Assembly (NCBI RefSeq): GCF_014279795.1
Contig: NZ_CP047945.1
Coordinates: 888,572-952,571 of the forward strand
Length of the DNA stretch: 64,000 nt
Source: Synechococcus sp. PROS-7-1
Lineage (GTDB): Bacteria; Cyanobacteriota; Cyanobacteriia; PCC-6307; Cyanobiaceae
Direction of reading: 5' to 3'
The notes beneath the pieces were generated by a model. It was given only the letters and a program-made list of their open reading frames with translations. It ran no database searches and had not been told where the DNA came from. Made by a program: the position numbers and the translations under genes. The first letter of the stretch is position 1; each line of letters opens with the position of its first letter. Of the stretch, positions 1 to 10,009 are shown piece by piece.

Positions 1-1
1 C

Positions 2-946
2 AAGGCCCTGCTCAGTGAAGGGCATCCCGCTTTTCTGGGGATGTACAACGGTGCGCGTTCCACCCCTGCCGCTCTGCAGGGTGTGGTGGAAGGGGCTGAT
101 GTCCTTCTTGATGTGGGCGGCCTGGTGATGGAGGACCTCAACACCGGTCTCTGGAGTGGGCATCTGGACAGCCGCCGGGTGATCTCTCTGCATGCCGACT
201 GGGTGCAGGCCGGGGATCAGGTGTTCACCAGCGTGAGCCTCAGCGAAGTGCTGGCTGGGCTGATCAAGCGCTTTAAGGCCTCGGATGCCAAACCGAGTCA
301 GTGGGGGGAGCAGCGGCCGGTGCAGCCCGAGCCCCTGATGCCTCTCGCCGGTGAGGGGGATCAACCCACGGCATCGGCCAATGTTTATCCGCGCCTGCAG
401 CGGTTCCTGCGGCCCACGGATCTGTTGATGTCAGACACCGGCACCTCTCTGCTCAAGCTCAATGCCATGCGTCTGCCGGATGGGGTGGCCATCGAAACGC
501 AGACTCTCTGGGGATCGATCGGCTGGGCAACGCCTGCCGCCCTGGGGTGTGCCCTGGCCGATGCCGAGCGTCGGGTGGTGCTGGTCACCGGTGATGGGGC
601 GCACCAACTCACGGTGCAGGAGATCGGGGTGATGGGCTTCACCGGGGTGAAGCCGGTGGTGATCGTGCTCAACAACGGTCTCTATGGGGTGGAGGCTCTG
701 CTCAGCGAAACCGGACATGCCTACAACGATCTGCCTCCCTGGCGTTATGCCCAGCTTCCCGAGGCCTTCGGTTGCCAGGGATGGTGGTGCGGGCAGGCCT
801 CAACCGTGGCGGAGCTGGAGCAGGCGTTGGCGGCGATCAATGCTCACGACGGTGCGGCTTATCTCGAGGTGAGCATTCCAGCGGAAGAAAGCCAGCCTCT
901 TCCGGAGGCGATGATCGAAACCCTGCACCAAACAGCGACGCCCTAG
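2..946 (+). CDS. Thiamine-diphosphate 2-oxo-acid decarboxylase (pyruvate/indolepyruvate decarboxylase family), 5'-truncated
   Basis: The reading frame is open from base 2, so the gene begins outside the window and only about the last 314 codons are present. The ThDP-binding signature GDG, followed about 25 residues later by NN, is visible (GDGAHQLTVQEI to VIVLNNGLYG). The preceding part, with VVEGADVLLDVGG, fits the central domain of the family. Enzymes of this family decarboxylate pyruvate, indolepyruvate or related 2-oxo acids to aldehydes in the cytosol. An iron alcohol dehydrogenase lies 2.8 kb downstream on the other strand, so a fermentative aldehyde-to-alcohol route is possible but inferred. 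The substrate cannot be decided from this C-terminal part. Confidence 0.88.
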   Translation, partial: KALLSEGHPAFLGMYNGARSTPAALQGVVEGADVLLDVGGLVMEDLNTGLWSGHLDSRRVISLHADWVQAGDQVFTSVSLSEVLAGLIKRFKASDAKPSQWGEQRPVQPEPLMPLAGEGDQPTASANVYPRLQRFLRPTDLLMSDTGTSLLKLNAMRLPDGVAIETQTLWGSIGWATPAALGCALADAERRVVLVTGDGAHQLTVQEIGVMGFTGVKPVVIVLNNGLYGVEALLSETGHAYNDLPPWRYAQLPEAFGCQGWWCGQASTVAELEQALAAINAHDGAAYLEVSIPAEESQPLPEAMIETLHQTATP

Positions 947-947
947 G

Positions 948-3725
948 TCAAAGATCAATCGACGTGACCGTGAAGATGCCGTCGTTGCGATCGTGGTCAT
1001 CCCCGCCGCCGATCTGATCCTCAAAGCCGAAGCTGCTCTTGCTGATCAGATTGAAATGGCGGTAGTCACGGGCATTGGCGTTGTCGTAAGCCGTGAACAT
1101 CTGTGCATTGCCGGTCATCACGATCGGGGCATAGAGCTGGCCAGCCGTCAGCTCGATGGTTCCCTCACGGGTGGCATCTCTGTCGGCCACGATCGGCGTA
1201 TCCGCCTCAAGCCGCTGGCTCCAGGCTTCCTTGAGGTAACCGCGATCACCTGGTGAAAGTCCGTTGATGGTGCCAGTGATGTCGTCGATGGCATAGAAGA
1301 AGAGTTGATTGTCGTAGTCAGCGTTACGGGAGTAGCTGTAGTTCACCGTTGCTACTTCGCCATCGAGAGCGTCGGGCAGGATGGTGAGATCGATCAGGGC
1401 TCCCACCACTTCGCTGCTGTAGGGCGACGGTGTGTCCAGAGGACTTGTGGAACCGAAACTGGGGTCGCTGCTCTTGACCTGAGCTTCCGCTGCGCTGCTG
1501 AGTAGATCCCAGGTGTGGATGCGGTTCAGGCCCTGACGCTCGACGGCTGGCGGTGCGTAGACATCGGAGGACTTTGGGTTGGCCAGGATCGATTTAGCAC
1601 CATCGGAGATGTCGCTGGTGGGCCAATAAAACCGGGCCATGACCTGGAAGGCGCTGGCTGCTTCTAAATCGGAGGATCCTGATCCGGTCACCAGCGGAGT
1701 GGGTAGCCAGTTCTGGAGATTGCTTTGCGGGGCCAGGTTGGACAAGCTCAGATTGATCGAACCATCGCTTTCGGTTTGCAGCGTGATCTCATCACTGCTG
1801 ATGCCTTTCTGCTGGTTGGATCCGAGCTGAGCGACGGGGTTGATCCAACCGAAGGAGAGTGTGCTCCCTCTCGGGCCTGAAAGTTGAATCGCCTCACCCG
1901 GTGACCCCTGGCCGCCGATGGCGATGCCGTTGCTCCCGTAATCGGGTTGGTACTCGGAGGCCAGGGTGAGCAGGAGTTCGTCATCTTCATCAGTTTCGGT
2001 CTCGCTCCCAAGCTCGGTGACATCCTTCACGTAATAGATGGTGTCGGGATCCAGGCCCTCAACAGCGATGTCCGATTGGCTCTTGCCTGTCAACAATGCG
2101 GTGCCCTTGGCCGTGCCTGAATTCCAGTTTCCGGGTGTTTTGGTTCTCAGCTTGCCGTCGATTGTGAGTTTGGCTGTTGCATTGATTGGTGAATAGCTCG
2201 TGTTGCGGATTGCGTTCTCGATCAAAAACGGCTGATAATTATTGCCGGGATTCGGTTGGTAAATGGTGTACGCCCAGAATCCCTTGGCAGGCCCATACAG
2301 CTCGACAGGATTTCCAGAATCGGTCGTGGTCGATCGTTTGGGAAGAGCAATCCTGTAGGTGTAGGTGCTGGTGAGCGCGTTGCCCTGCGCGTCGATTTCC
2401 GTGGTGGGGTAGACCGCATCGTTGGGGATGTTGGCTGCCGCGCCTTCCACGGCAACGCCTGCCCGCACGAGCCACGACTCCCAGTCGTTCGGGTAAACGC
2501 CGACGTTCTTGTTACTGATGGACCATCCGTTGTTGGTCCCCTCCTGCCCTTTCACCAGCGCGTCGGTGGCTTTGCTGAGGAACTTGAGCGTGAAGAGGTA
2601 AGACGCATCGAACATCTCCTTCTCCCGGTCCGTCCAACTGGACGGCTGGGTGAAGCCGGTGTCGAGGTTGAGGCCGATCGTTTCAAAGCGTCGGTTCAAC
2701 TGATCCTTTCGTGCCGTTCCGAGGGCTGAAGGAGGCTGGTACTCCCGCGAGGCGTTCTGCAGCACGTTCTGATTATCGATCCAAACCTGGTAGGGAGGAG
2801 GGGTGTGGCCGGGATCACGGGACTGTTGCGCTGGCACCGGATTCAATGCCAGCGCTCTGGACACCTGGGTGAAGAACTCCTTGGCGGGATTGGGCTGATC
2901 CTTCGAGAGCGTGGGCACCGCTCCAAAGGCATCAAACGCCGCATCGCTGCTGGTGGATTGCGTGATCGGCTTGGCGTAGGGAACGGTGCCGTCGCGCTTG
3001 AACTGATCGAGGGTGGTGAGTTGAAATCCGGTTCCCACCTCGTCCTTGTCGCCGTTGATGAAGGTGCGGGTGGCGGCCATCGCCGTTGGATCCAACGTGT
3101 TGGTGTTGATCCGTGCGGTGATCCAGGCTCTGGGAGTATCGACCTGGAGCACCGGCATGGTGGTTTGCCCCCCTTGGTCGTCGGTGATGGTCGCCGACTT
3201 GTCACTGCCGTAGTGGATGCTGTTCGGACCCGCCAGCAACACGTACTGGGGCGCGTCGTCAGCACCTGCGAGCGGGTCTCTCGGCCCAAAGGAGCCGATG
3301 GTGTTGATGTAGCTGTCAAGAACGGCGAGAACGTAATAGTTGCCGTCGGGATTGGCGGGAAGTTGAAGGATGAGCTCGTTGGCGCTGTCCTCACCGCGCT
3401 TGCTGAGATCAAGCCAGGAGGTCATGTAGAGCAGCGAGGCATTGGGTGCCGGCGCTGAATTTTTATTGAGCCAGCTGGCGGCAAAGTCAGGTTTGAATAA
3501 CTGGTTTCTCGGTGCCTGCGTAATCGTGTTGAGGTTGAAATAGCGGTGTGTTTCTTCCAGGGGATAGGACCAGACCGTGGCTTCCACGGTGGATCGGAAG
3601 ATCTCGAGATCAGTTTCGGTGAGATCGGTAATGCCGCTGCTGTTTTTGAAGTCTTCGAGCAAGGCATCTGTGTTAAGCCCACTGCCATCGGCGGAGACGT
3701 AATCCGACCAAGCAAAAGAACTCAT
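948..3725 (-). CDS. DUF1254/DUF1214 protein with C-terminal DUF4114-like domain
   Basis: 925 residues. The first 300 or so match the DUF1254 layout (a FNLNT segment followed by MTSWLDLSKR and LPANPDGNYYVLAVLDSY). A DUF1214-like section sits near residues 430-520 (PTTEIDAQGNALTSTYTY, then PAKGFWAYTIYQP). The last 130 residues form a separate module ending in SFGFEDQIGGGDDHDRND, typical of DUF4114 domains on bacterial surface proteins. The module segment NGLSPGDRGYLKEAWSQ resembles NGLLPGTDGYLEAALDN in the beta-helix protein at 5.9-9.7 kb. There is no classical signal peptide, so export by a type I-like route is an inference. Its stop is one base from the stop of the convergent decarboxylase gene. 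Function unknown. Confidence 0.8.
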   Translation of the reverse strand: MSSFAWSDYVSADGSGLNTDALLEDFKNSSGITDLTETDLEIFRSTVEATVWSYPLEETHRYFNLNTITQAPRNQLFKPDFAASWLNKNSAPAPNASLLYMTSWLDLSKRGEDSANELILQLPANPDGNYYVLAVLDSYINTIGSFGPRDPLAGADDAPQYVLLAGPNSIHYGSDKSATITDDQGGQTTMPVLQVDTPRAWITARINTNTLDPTAMAATRTFINGDKDEVGTGFQLTTLDQFKRDGTVPYAKPITQSTSSDAAFDAFGAVPTLSKDQPNPAKEFFTQVSRALALNPVPAQQSRDPGHTPPPYQVWIDNQNVLQNASREYQPPSALGTARKDQLNRRFETIGLNLDTGFTQPSSWTDREKEMFDASYLFTLKFLSKATDALVKGQEGTNNGWSISNKNVGVYPNDWESWLVRAGVAVEGAAANIPNDAVYPTTEIDAQGNALTSTYTYRIALPKRSTTTDSGNPVELYGPAKGFWAYTIYQPNPGNNYQPFLIENAIRNTSYSPINATAKLTIDGKLRTKTPGNWNSGTAKGTALLTGKSQSDIAVEGLDPDTIYYVKDVTELGSETETDEDDELLLTLASEYQPDYGSNGIAIGGQGSPGEAIQLSGPRGSTLSFGWINPVAQLGSNQQKGISSDEITLQTESDGSINLSLSNLAPQSNLQNWLPTPLVTGSGSSDLEAASAFQVMARFYWPTSDISDGAKSILANPKSSDVYAPPAVERQGLNRIHTWDLLSSAAEAQVKSSDPSFGSTSPLDTPSPYSSEVVGALIDLTILPDALDGEVATVNYSYSRNADYDNQLFFYAIDDITGTINGLSPGDRGYLKEAWSQRLEADTPIVADRDATREGTIELTAGQLYAPIVMTGNAQMFTAYDNANARDYRHFNLISKSSFGFEDQIGGGDDHDRNDGIFTVTSIDL

Positions 3726-3757
3726 GACTCGACTGCTTGAGATGCTTTATCAAATAC

Positions 3758-5041
3758 CTAGATAATTTTCGGGGTGGCGTCCATGGAAGGAAATGGAAAC
3801 TTTGCTGTCGCGGAATCCGGCAGAAGCTGAGTGAGCAGGGCTTCACAATCGCTGCGGCGCATCAACCGCGGCACTGGATAGGAAGGGTGGGCTTCCTGGA
3901 GGGCATCGGCGCTGATTCGGGGAATGTCGACGCTGCGCAGAGATGCAATGAACGGTGGAACTCCCAGCTGTTGGTTGAGCGCCTCCACCCAGCGGATGAA
4001 GCCCAGCGCGAGATCGTGATCGCTGGTCTGGTCAGTGGCCAACCCGGCAGCGTGGGCCAGAGCGGCCAGCTTGGGCTCGCACGCCGGAAGGGAAAAGCGC
4101 AGCACACTCGGCAATACCAGCGCATTGGCGAGGCCATGGGGGATGGTGTAGAAGCAGCCGAGAGCATGGGCCAGGGCATGGGCATAGCCCACATTGGTGC
4201 GGGTGAACGCTTCACCGGCGGCATGGGCGGCAAGGGCCATCTGCAGGCGGGCCTCGAGGTCGTCCCCATGGGCGTAGGCCCTGGGCAGCCAGCGAGCAAT
4301 GGCGCTGATTGCCTCGAGGGCGCGGCGGTTGCTGAAAAGGCTGCCGCTGCGGCCGATATAGGCCTCCACCGCGTGGGTGAGGGCATCGAGGCCACCGGCG
4401 GCCGTGATCGCGGGCGGCAGGCCGAGCATCAACTCGGGGTCGATCACCGTGATCGCTGGCAGCAGCTTGAGATCGGCAATGGCGAGTTTGCGTTGCCGTT
4501 CGCTATCGGTGAGCACGGCTGCGATTGAGGCTTCTGAGCCTGTGCCGGCGGTGGTGGGCACGCAGGCCAGAGGTGGTGGCGGCAGCACCACTCGGAAGAG
4601 CCCCTCCATGGCCCGGCAGCTCAGCCAGGGGTTGGCTGCGCGCGCGCCAATGGCCTTGGCGCAATCGATCACTGAGCCGCCCCCCACGGCCACCAGGCTG
4701 TCGCAGCGGCCTGCGCGGTAGGCCTGCAGCCCGGCTTCCACGCTGGCAAGGGTGGGATTGTCAGGAACCTGATCAAACACCCTGAAGGGCCGCCCGATCC
4801 GATCGAGTTCCGCCAGCAGGGGCTGGGGCAGTTGCAGCTGCAGGAGTTGCTGGTTGGTCACCAGCAACGGCCGGCGCCAGCGACGTCCTTGCATCTGCGG
4901 TGGTAACAACCGCAAGGCACCGGCACCGATGAGCTTGCGGGGCTGGGGGAAGGGCAAGACCCGGGCCAGAGCCTGGAGCAGCCGCTGGTAAGCCCGCATC
5001 AGCAACACAGTGATGCCCGCTGGTTCGTTATCGGTGGGCAT
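3758..5041 (-). CDS. Iron-containing alcohol dehydrogenase
   Basis: About 427 residues with the two-domain layout of the iron-dependent (group III) alcohol dehydrogenases. The NAD-binding part has GGGSVIDCAKAIG and PTTAGTGSEAS. The metal site has Asp and His in GGLDALTHAVEAYIG and two His in AHALAHALG and PHGLANA. The ATG at 5041 is preferred; a TTG two codons upstream (5047) overlaps the stop of the upstream gene at 5044 and would imply translational coupling. Likely an NAD(P)H-dependent aldehyde reductase in the cytosol. Substrate unknown; the decarboxylase at the left edge makes a short aldehyde plausible. Confidence 0.92.
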   Translation of the reverse strand: MPTDNEPAGITVLLMRAYQRLLQALARVLPFPQPRKLIGAGALRLLPPQMQGRRWRRPLLVTNQQLLQLQLPQPLLAELDRIGRPFRVFDQVPDNPTLASVEAGLQAYRAGRCDSLVAVGGGSVIDCAKAIGARAANPWLSCRAMEGLFRVVLPPPPLACVPTTAGTGSEASIAAVLTDSERQRKLAIADLKLLPAITVIDPELMLGLPPAITAAGGLDALTHAVEAYIGRSGSLFSNRRALEAISAIARWLPRAYAHGDDLEARLQMALAAHAAGEAFTRTNVGYAHALAHALGCFYTIPHGLANALVLPSVLRFSLPACEPKLAALAHAAGLATDQTSDHDLALGFIRWVEALNQQLGVPPFIASLRSVDIPRISADALQEAHPSYPVPRLMRRSDCEALLTQLLPDSATAKFPFPSMDATPKII

Positions 5042-5043
5042 GT

Positions 5044-5367
5044 TCAAGGAATCGGGCAGTCGGGAAATTTCCGTTTCGCAACGGCATAGCCCTCCTTGCT
5101 GGCCTCAAGGCGTAAGCCTGTTTCTTGTTCGACAATGCTTTCCAGCATCCCTTGCATGAAGAGCCTTGCCTCGTCGGTGGTGAGGAGATCAGCGTCCTCG
5201 AGCATGCACGTCGTTGTGAGGATGCCTGAGGTGAAACCAACCCCGAATGCAAAAGATTCTTCCTGGCTGGGTTGCTTGTTTTGAGCGCTTGATGGTGACG
5301 CTGAACAAACCATCAGTAGGGCGAAGGCTGATGGTGCCGCAATCGCTTTGATCACCCGGACGATCAT
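5044..5367 (-). CDS. Small secreted hypothetical protein
   Basis: 107 residues when started at the internal ATG that gives a clean signal peptide (MIVRVIKAIAAPSAFALLMV, then SASPSSAQ). Longer starts would run into the divergent gene at 5459. The mature part is acidic with two cysteines (TTTCMLEDADLL and KFPDCPIP). It ends directly before the alcohol dehydrogenase start, so the two may share a transcript. Function not recognised. Confidence 0.6.
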   Translation of the reverse strand: MIVRVIKAIAAPSAFALLMVCSASPSSAQNKQPSQEESFAFGVGFTSGILTTTCMLEDADLLTTDEARLFMQGMLESIVEQETGLRLEASKEGYAVAKRKFPDCPIP

Positions 5368-5458
5368 CGGTGCCCTGTTCGGTTTGTTTCTGATCAAGTG
5401 TTTGGATGCAGCGTCAAGAGTCTGCAGGATGTGAGCATCAATCCCCCAGACCGTTGTC

Positions 5459-5878
5459 ATGCGTGCTTCTGTTTCCCTCCCCCTGGTGCTCGCCGCGTTC
5501 CTCCTGTCTTTGCTGCCTCCCGCAATGCGGGCCTCTGAGGTGTGTTCCTCAACCAAAAGCACTGTGGAGGAAACGGGTTGTGTGATTGCGGCATTGAAGG
5601 CAATGGACCAGCGCTTGGAGCAGGCTCTGGAGGCGGTGGCTCTGGAGGCCCGTGCGGTGCCCAGTGAAGTGTTTCAGACCCTCTGGCGCGACAATCTCAC
5701 CGGTTTTTACAAAACCAGTGCCGATCCAGCGGAACAGGCCGCGGGATTCCGGGACGAACGCCGCAAGGTGTGTGCTTATGCCAAATCTGTGGCGTTTCAG
5801 GGCACGGGATACGGCATCTTCACGACGCGCTGCGAGCTGGCGCTGACCCGAACTCTCTTGGATCAGTTGAAGCCGTGA
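5459..5878 (+). CDS. LprI-like (DUF1311) secreted protein, putative lysozyme inhibitor
   Basis: 139 residues with a signal peptide (MRASVSLPLVLAAFLLSLLP, cut near AMRASE). The mature part has the helical, cysteine-containing pattern of the LprI/DUF1311 family: a Cys pair near the N-terminus, a central LWRDN segment and C-terminal cysteines (KVCAYAKS, TTRCELALTRTLLDQL). Known members are periplasmic or lipoprotein lysozyme inhibitors. An MliC-type inhibitor homologue is found at 14.8 kb. A diverged copy of this gene's last 11 codons lies at 10010-10045, beyond the beta-helix gene. Confidence 0.7.
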   Translation: MRASVSLPLVLAAFLLSLLPPAMRASEVCSSTKSTVEETGCVIAALKAMDQRLEQALEAVALEARAVPSEVFQTLWRDNLTGFYKTSADPAEQAAGFRDERRKVCAYAKSVAFQGTGYGIFTTRCELALTRTLLDQLKP

Positions 5879-5915
5879 GTGGCTATTTTGATCGTAATTG
5901 CTGTTGATTTCAGTG

Positions 5916-8900
5916 CTAAATCATTGGAGGCAGCGAAATAATCAAGTCATTGAAATCTTGATCTGACTTTTCAGTAGCCAGCAAATCTTCGACTCCGATT
6001 GTGAGTCCGCCACCTGGCGTTGTGAAACTTGTGAATTGGATGCTTTGACCTGGGTTGCTTGCAGCGTACGAGCTGTAAAGTGTCGATTCATTACCATCAA
6101 CAAGAATCAAGAAGCTGTAGTTGTTTTGTGTTGATATGGAAAATTCGATGGTCCCGGTTTGATCGTATCCAGGTAGTTGTGAAGAGGAGAACACGCGCTC
6201 AGCCTGTTTGGCATTGTCGAGAGCTGCCTCCAGATAGCCATCAGTGCCGGGAAGGAGGCCATTCACCGCTCCGGTCAGCGCGTCAGATTCGTAGATTGCG
6301 ATCGCGTTGTTGTAATCACTTAGACGTCGGATTGTGGCCGTGACCGTCGCAACCGGCTCAGCAGCAGCGGTCGCCAGCACCCCTGTCCCCCCAACGGAGT
6401 ACACCGCCTGAATGCCTCCTGAGAATGTTGCAGTGGCGCTGTCACCAGCAAGCGTAAGATTTTCCAAGACCAGAACTTCGTTGTCTTGGTTGGTCGCCAC
6501 TGGAATCCAGGTTCCCCGCACAAGTTCTGAGATCTCGCGACCACCAAGGGCAACTCCCTCGGTCTGTGACCAGGTGTTCTCGATGATGTCCTCAAGGTTG
6601 AGCGATTGTCTGCTGGCAGCATTGAGTTGCGTCAGGGACAGCACGGTGTCTGTTGATTGGTTCCTTAGCCCGAAATTCACAATCTGATCACTCGTGTCCT
6701 GTCGCAGCACACTGATTTCAGTGTCAGCGGCCACACTGAAGCTGTTCGTGTCAACTTCTTGACTCAAGCTGAGGTTGGCCCATCCAGGTGCCACTTCAAC
6801 AGTGCCGAAAGCGTTGCCTGCATAAGTGATCCCTTTGTTGATCTGTTGTTCGGCTTCGGCTTCGGTAAGGCCTAGGAAGCTTAGACCGTACTCATCATTG
6901 TTTCTGAATACAATATTCGAGAGTTGATTGTTGAGTCTTCCTTCAACCGTTAAACCACTGCCTAAGTTATTGGCAATCAGTACGTTCTCGCTTCCTGTTG
7001 GATCTCCGAGATTAATGTCATTGGTATTTCCGCCAACGAAAATGCCACCCAGGGTGTTGCCAAATTGCTCTTCAACTCTTTCAGTGAGCGATCCAGTGCC
7101 GATTGCGGTATTTGCGATCTGGACCTGTTTGGCATTGCCAAGAACATTGATCCCATAGCCGTTGTTGTTGGAAATCGTGTTCTGGGGGATGACGGATCGA
7201 TAGGTTCCGGCGATCGAGATGTTCTCGGCATTGCCATCGACGCGGATTCCATCGAGGCCATTGGCATACGAAACAATTTCACCCGAGGGGTAGGTGTAGG
7301 TTGCCGAATTGCCAGCGGTATTGAGGCCGATGATATTGGGATCGACCGTGATGTCTGCAGCGCTGCCAGTGATATGGATTCCATTCTCGATGTTGCCACC
7401 GATCACATTGGTGCGAATGGTGTTGTCACCACCACTGCTGGTGAAGAGCATGCCATTGCGTTGATTTGGGGCAATGCCTCCGAATGCTGTGGTCCCGGCG
7501 AAGGTGTTGAAGGTGATGAAGCCACTGGCTGTGTCCTTTACTTCAATGCCATTCAGGGAATTCCCTGAATTCACATTGCCAAGGGGGATCACCCCACCGT
7601 ATTGGGTATTGTTTGAATCTCCCTCGATGAGGGCCCCATTCAGTCCGTTGCCCAGTGAGTCGAGATTGTTTGCGGCTAAGCCAAAGAAATTGGCATGAAT
7701 CGTGGAATTATCGCTGTTCGTAATGCGTACACCGTTGCCTTCGTTTCCACTCACCACGTTGTAATAAATGAATGGTGAGCTTTCTAATTGACAACCAAGG
7801 AGTCGATTGTTGTCGGCATTGAGAATGGCGACGCCATCCGCTTTGTTACCCAGTTTGACGTTTCCGGTTGCTGTTGTGCCAATGAAATTGCCGCTCAGGC
7901 TGTTGCCCTCGGCACCGTCGCGGATCAACACACCATTGCCTGTGTTTCCGGAAATCAGATTTCCCAGGGGTGGTGGTGTTGTGTCTTCTTTTGTGGGGTT
8001 ATTGCCGCCACTCAAGGTGCCACCAATCAGATTGCGGTTGCTGGCATTGATCAGAATGCCGTTTTCGCCATTGGCTAATGCAGTGCTCCCATCGGCGCTG
8101 GTGCCGATTCTGTTCTGGGCAATGGTGTTGTTGGTTTCAAAGGCCGTGCTCGAGCCGAGAATGGCGATGCCATTGCCTCCATTGCCGCTGATCACATTGC
8201 TGGGATCCACGAAGAAGCTCGTCTCTGACGACCAGGTTGTGACGCTTCCGTCGGAGGCCTCATATTCGCCGGTCATCACATCACCGGCCACAGAGGTGGG
8301 GACTGTGGTTCCTCCAGTTTGGTTGTTGTAGTTGACTTCGGTCCAGAGTCGCTCTCCGAATCCCCCATCAGCTGTGCGCTGCACGGTCATCAGTTGACCT
8401 GTCAGGGGGAGGCCTGTTGCGGCGTCGATGGCCCAAGTCGCCAGGGTGAAGGTGTTGTCGGTGCTGTTGTAGCTGATGCCATCTGCATGGCTGGCGATGT
8501 TCCCCAGAGCGACGTCATTCACATCCCAGCTGGTCCATTCGCTAAAGCTGTTGTCACTACGCCGGTAATACACAAGGTAGCCATGGGCTACGCCGTCGGG
8601 TTCGCCATCAAGGCTGTATGAGCCAGTGATCGCGAACAGATCGTCGTTAACTTTGGCAATGCCATAGGCGGTGGTGGATTTGGAGCCGGGATAGGCAATG
8701 TCGGCAATCGACAGGCCACTGCTCACCTCGTAGATGATGGCCTTCCCTGTACCGATGATTGGTCGATTGGTGTCTGGAATGGTGACGGTATTATCCCAGT
8801 TGCCGACGACCAATCCTTCCTGGGTGCTGTGAAAAAACGTCCAGGTTGCATCCGGATGCTGGTATTCCGTGAACCCCTCTGTGGTGCCATTGGCCTGATC

Positions 8901-9707
8901 AATGGCACCCGTGTAGATGAATGCCGATGTGTTGGTTGGGGGAAAGTCTCCATTGCTGTTGTAAGAACCAACCAAGCGAATCGTGTTGGCATCGAGTTGT
9001 TCCGGGCCATAGCAACTGGTGAGAGCACTGCTGCTACCTCCGAATGCCGTCGCGGCATTCACCGTGAACCACTCACCGCTGCCGTCTGCAGCACCAAGGC
9101 TGACCAGGCCAACGACTTGGGGAGCGTCGCCTTCGGTGCCACTACCGCAGAGAATGTATGGATCGGACGTGTTGCTTGCGGAGCGGATGCCCTGGATCGC
9201 GGAAATGGCGTAACCCCCTTCTTCAGAGAGGTCATTCCATGAGGTGCTGTCGCCTGGCGTGGTGCTGCCGATCAGGTTGCCTGCGGAGCTAGCTGTGATC
9301 GTGATGCCATCGCCGTTGTTGGCACTTGCACTCTGTCCATCGAGATCAACGCCGATGTAGTTGTTTTGAACGGTGTTGTTTGAACTTTCAAGTGTCAAGG
9401 CTGCACCAGATGCGCCGACCAGCGACAGACCAATCAGCGATGATCCATCACTTCCTGCGGAAAAGGTGATCCCGCGATTTCCAGCAAAATCAATCTGAAT
9501 GCTCGGTGCTGTCTGCCCCGTTGGCAAAGCGTTGATGCTTAATGGAGAAGAGATATCTGGAAGCGCATTCGATAAAGAGATCACTCCACTGAGTTCTGGC
9601 GAGAAAGTGATGGTGTCGAAATCACGACTCGCATTTGACAGCTCAATGGCTTCCCGCAGGCTCCCTGGGCCACTGCTGTTGAGGTTGGTGACAGTGAAAT
9701 TGCTCAT
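5916..9707 (-). CDS. Large parallel beta-helix surface protein with DUF4114-like tail
   Basis: 1263 residues. The N-terminus (FTVTNLNSSGPGSLREAIEL) matches the SLREAI region that opens many bacterial beta-helix adhesins. Much of residues 100-150 and 520-960 is right-handed beta-helix rungs of the type NNTIAQNRIG, SGNTGNGVLI and GNFIGTTATG. A propeller-like insertion spans about residues 165-500. The C-terminus (IGVEDLLATEKSDQDFND) is a DUF4114-like module shared with the protein at 948-3725. No Sec signal is seen; non-classical or type I export is likely. Probably a cell-surface or secreted adhesin or polysaccharide-binding protein. It lies between the intact LprI-like gene and a displaced copy of that gene's tail. 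Confidence 0.78.
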   Translation of the reverse strand: MSNFTVTNLNSSGPGSLREAIELSNASRDFDTITFSPELSGVISLSNALPDISSPLSINALPTGQTAPSIQIDFAGNRGITFSAGSDGSSLIGLSLVGASGAALTLESSNNTVQNNYIGVDLDGQSASANNGDGITITASSAGNLIGSTTPGDSTSWNDLSEEGGYAISAIQGIRSASNTSDPYILCGSGTEGDAPQVVGLVSLGAADGSGEWFTVNAATAFGGSSSALTSCYGPEQLDANTIRLVGSYNSNGDFPPTNTSAFIYTGAIDQANGTTEGFTEYQHPDATWTFFHSTQEGLVVGNWDNTVTIPDTNRPIIGTGKAIIYEVSSGLSIADIAYPGSKSTTAYGIAKVNDDLFAITGSYSLDGEPDGVAHGYLVYYRRSDNSFSEWTSWDVNDVALGNIASHADGISYNSTDNTFTLATWAIDAATGLPLTGQLMTVQRTADGGFGERLWTEVNYNNQTGGTTVPTSVAGDVMTGEYEASDGSVTTWSSETSFFVDPSNVISGNGGNGIAILGSSTAFETNNTIAQNRIGTSADGSTALANGENGILINASNRNLIGGTLSGGNNPTKEDTTPPPLGNLISGNTGNGVLIRDGAEGNSLSGNFIGTTATGNVKLGNKADGVAILNADNNRLLGCQLESSPFIYYNVVSGNEGNGVRITNSDNSTIHANFFGLAANNLDSLGNGLNGALIEGDSNNTQYGGVIPLGNVNSGNSLNGIEVKDTASGFITFNTFAGTTAFGGIAPNQRNGMLFTSSGGDNTIRTNVIGGNIENGIHITGSAADITVDPNIIGLNTAGNSATYTYPSGEIVSYANGLDGIRVDGNAENISIAGTYRSVIPQNTISNNNGYGINVLGNAKQVQIANTAIGTGSLTERVEEQFGNTLGGIFVGGNTNDINLGDPTGSENVLIANNLGSGLTVEGRLNNQLSNIVFRNNDEYGLSFLGLTEAEAEQQINKGITYAGNAFGTVEVAPGWANLSLSQEVDTNSFSVAADTEISVLRQDTSDQIVNFGLRNQSTDTVLSLTQLNAASRQSLNLEDIIENTWSQTEGVALGGREISELVRGTWIPVATNQDNEVLVLENLTLAGDSATATFSGGIQAVYSVGGTGVLATAAAEPVATVTATIRRLSDYNNAIAIYESDALTGAVNGLLPGTDGYLEAALDNAKQAERVFSSSQLPGYDQTGTIEFSISTQNNYSFLILVDGNESTLYSSYAASNPGQSIQFTSFTTPGGGLTIGVEDLLATEKSDQDFNDLIISLPPMI

Positions 9708-9908
9708 GGAATGCCCAGGGCCGCTTGTTTAAGTTAAAGCTTGCACTTGAAGTTCTTTATGGTTGTTTCGTGCATGCCCATTTTCATTCTGCTGTGAACG
9801 TTTGGCGTTGCTTTGAAATTAAGTTATTCTTAATTTGTGAATTCCATTCGTGTTCAATTAGGTTTTGCGTAGGAACCGTTTAGGTTGATGGGTTGCTTGC
9901 TGCTGAGC

Positions 9909-9945
9909 GGTGATGCTGTGGATGTGCGCTCTGTGTTTTCTCAAC
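9909..9945 (+). pseudogene. Degraded copy of the tail of the small secreted-protein gene at 16.3 kb
   Basis: Twenty-two bases (9909-9930) are identical to 16656-16677, which encode the end of the gene at 16320-16691 (GDAVDVRF). Allowing one deleted base, the copy continues as FCVF, like the intact gene. Nothing upstream is recognisable, so this is a 3'-end relic. It lies in the otherwise empty stretch 9708-10102 together with a second relic. Confidence 0.55.
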
Positions 9946-10009
9946 GCATTGGGAGGTCGGTGATGGAGGAATGGGCTGATGCGCTTGCGGTGTGGGGGAA
10001 GGGCAACAC

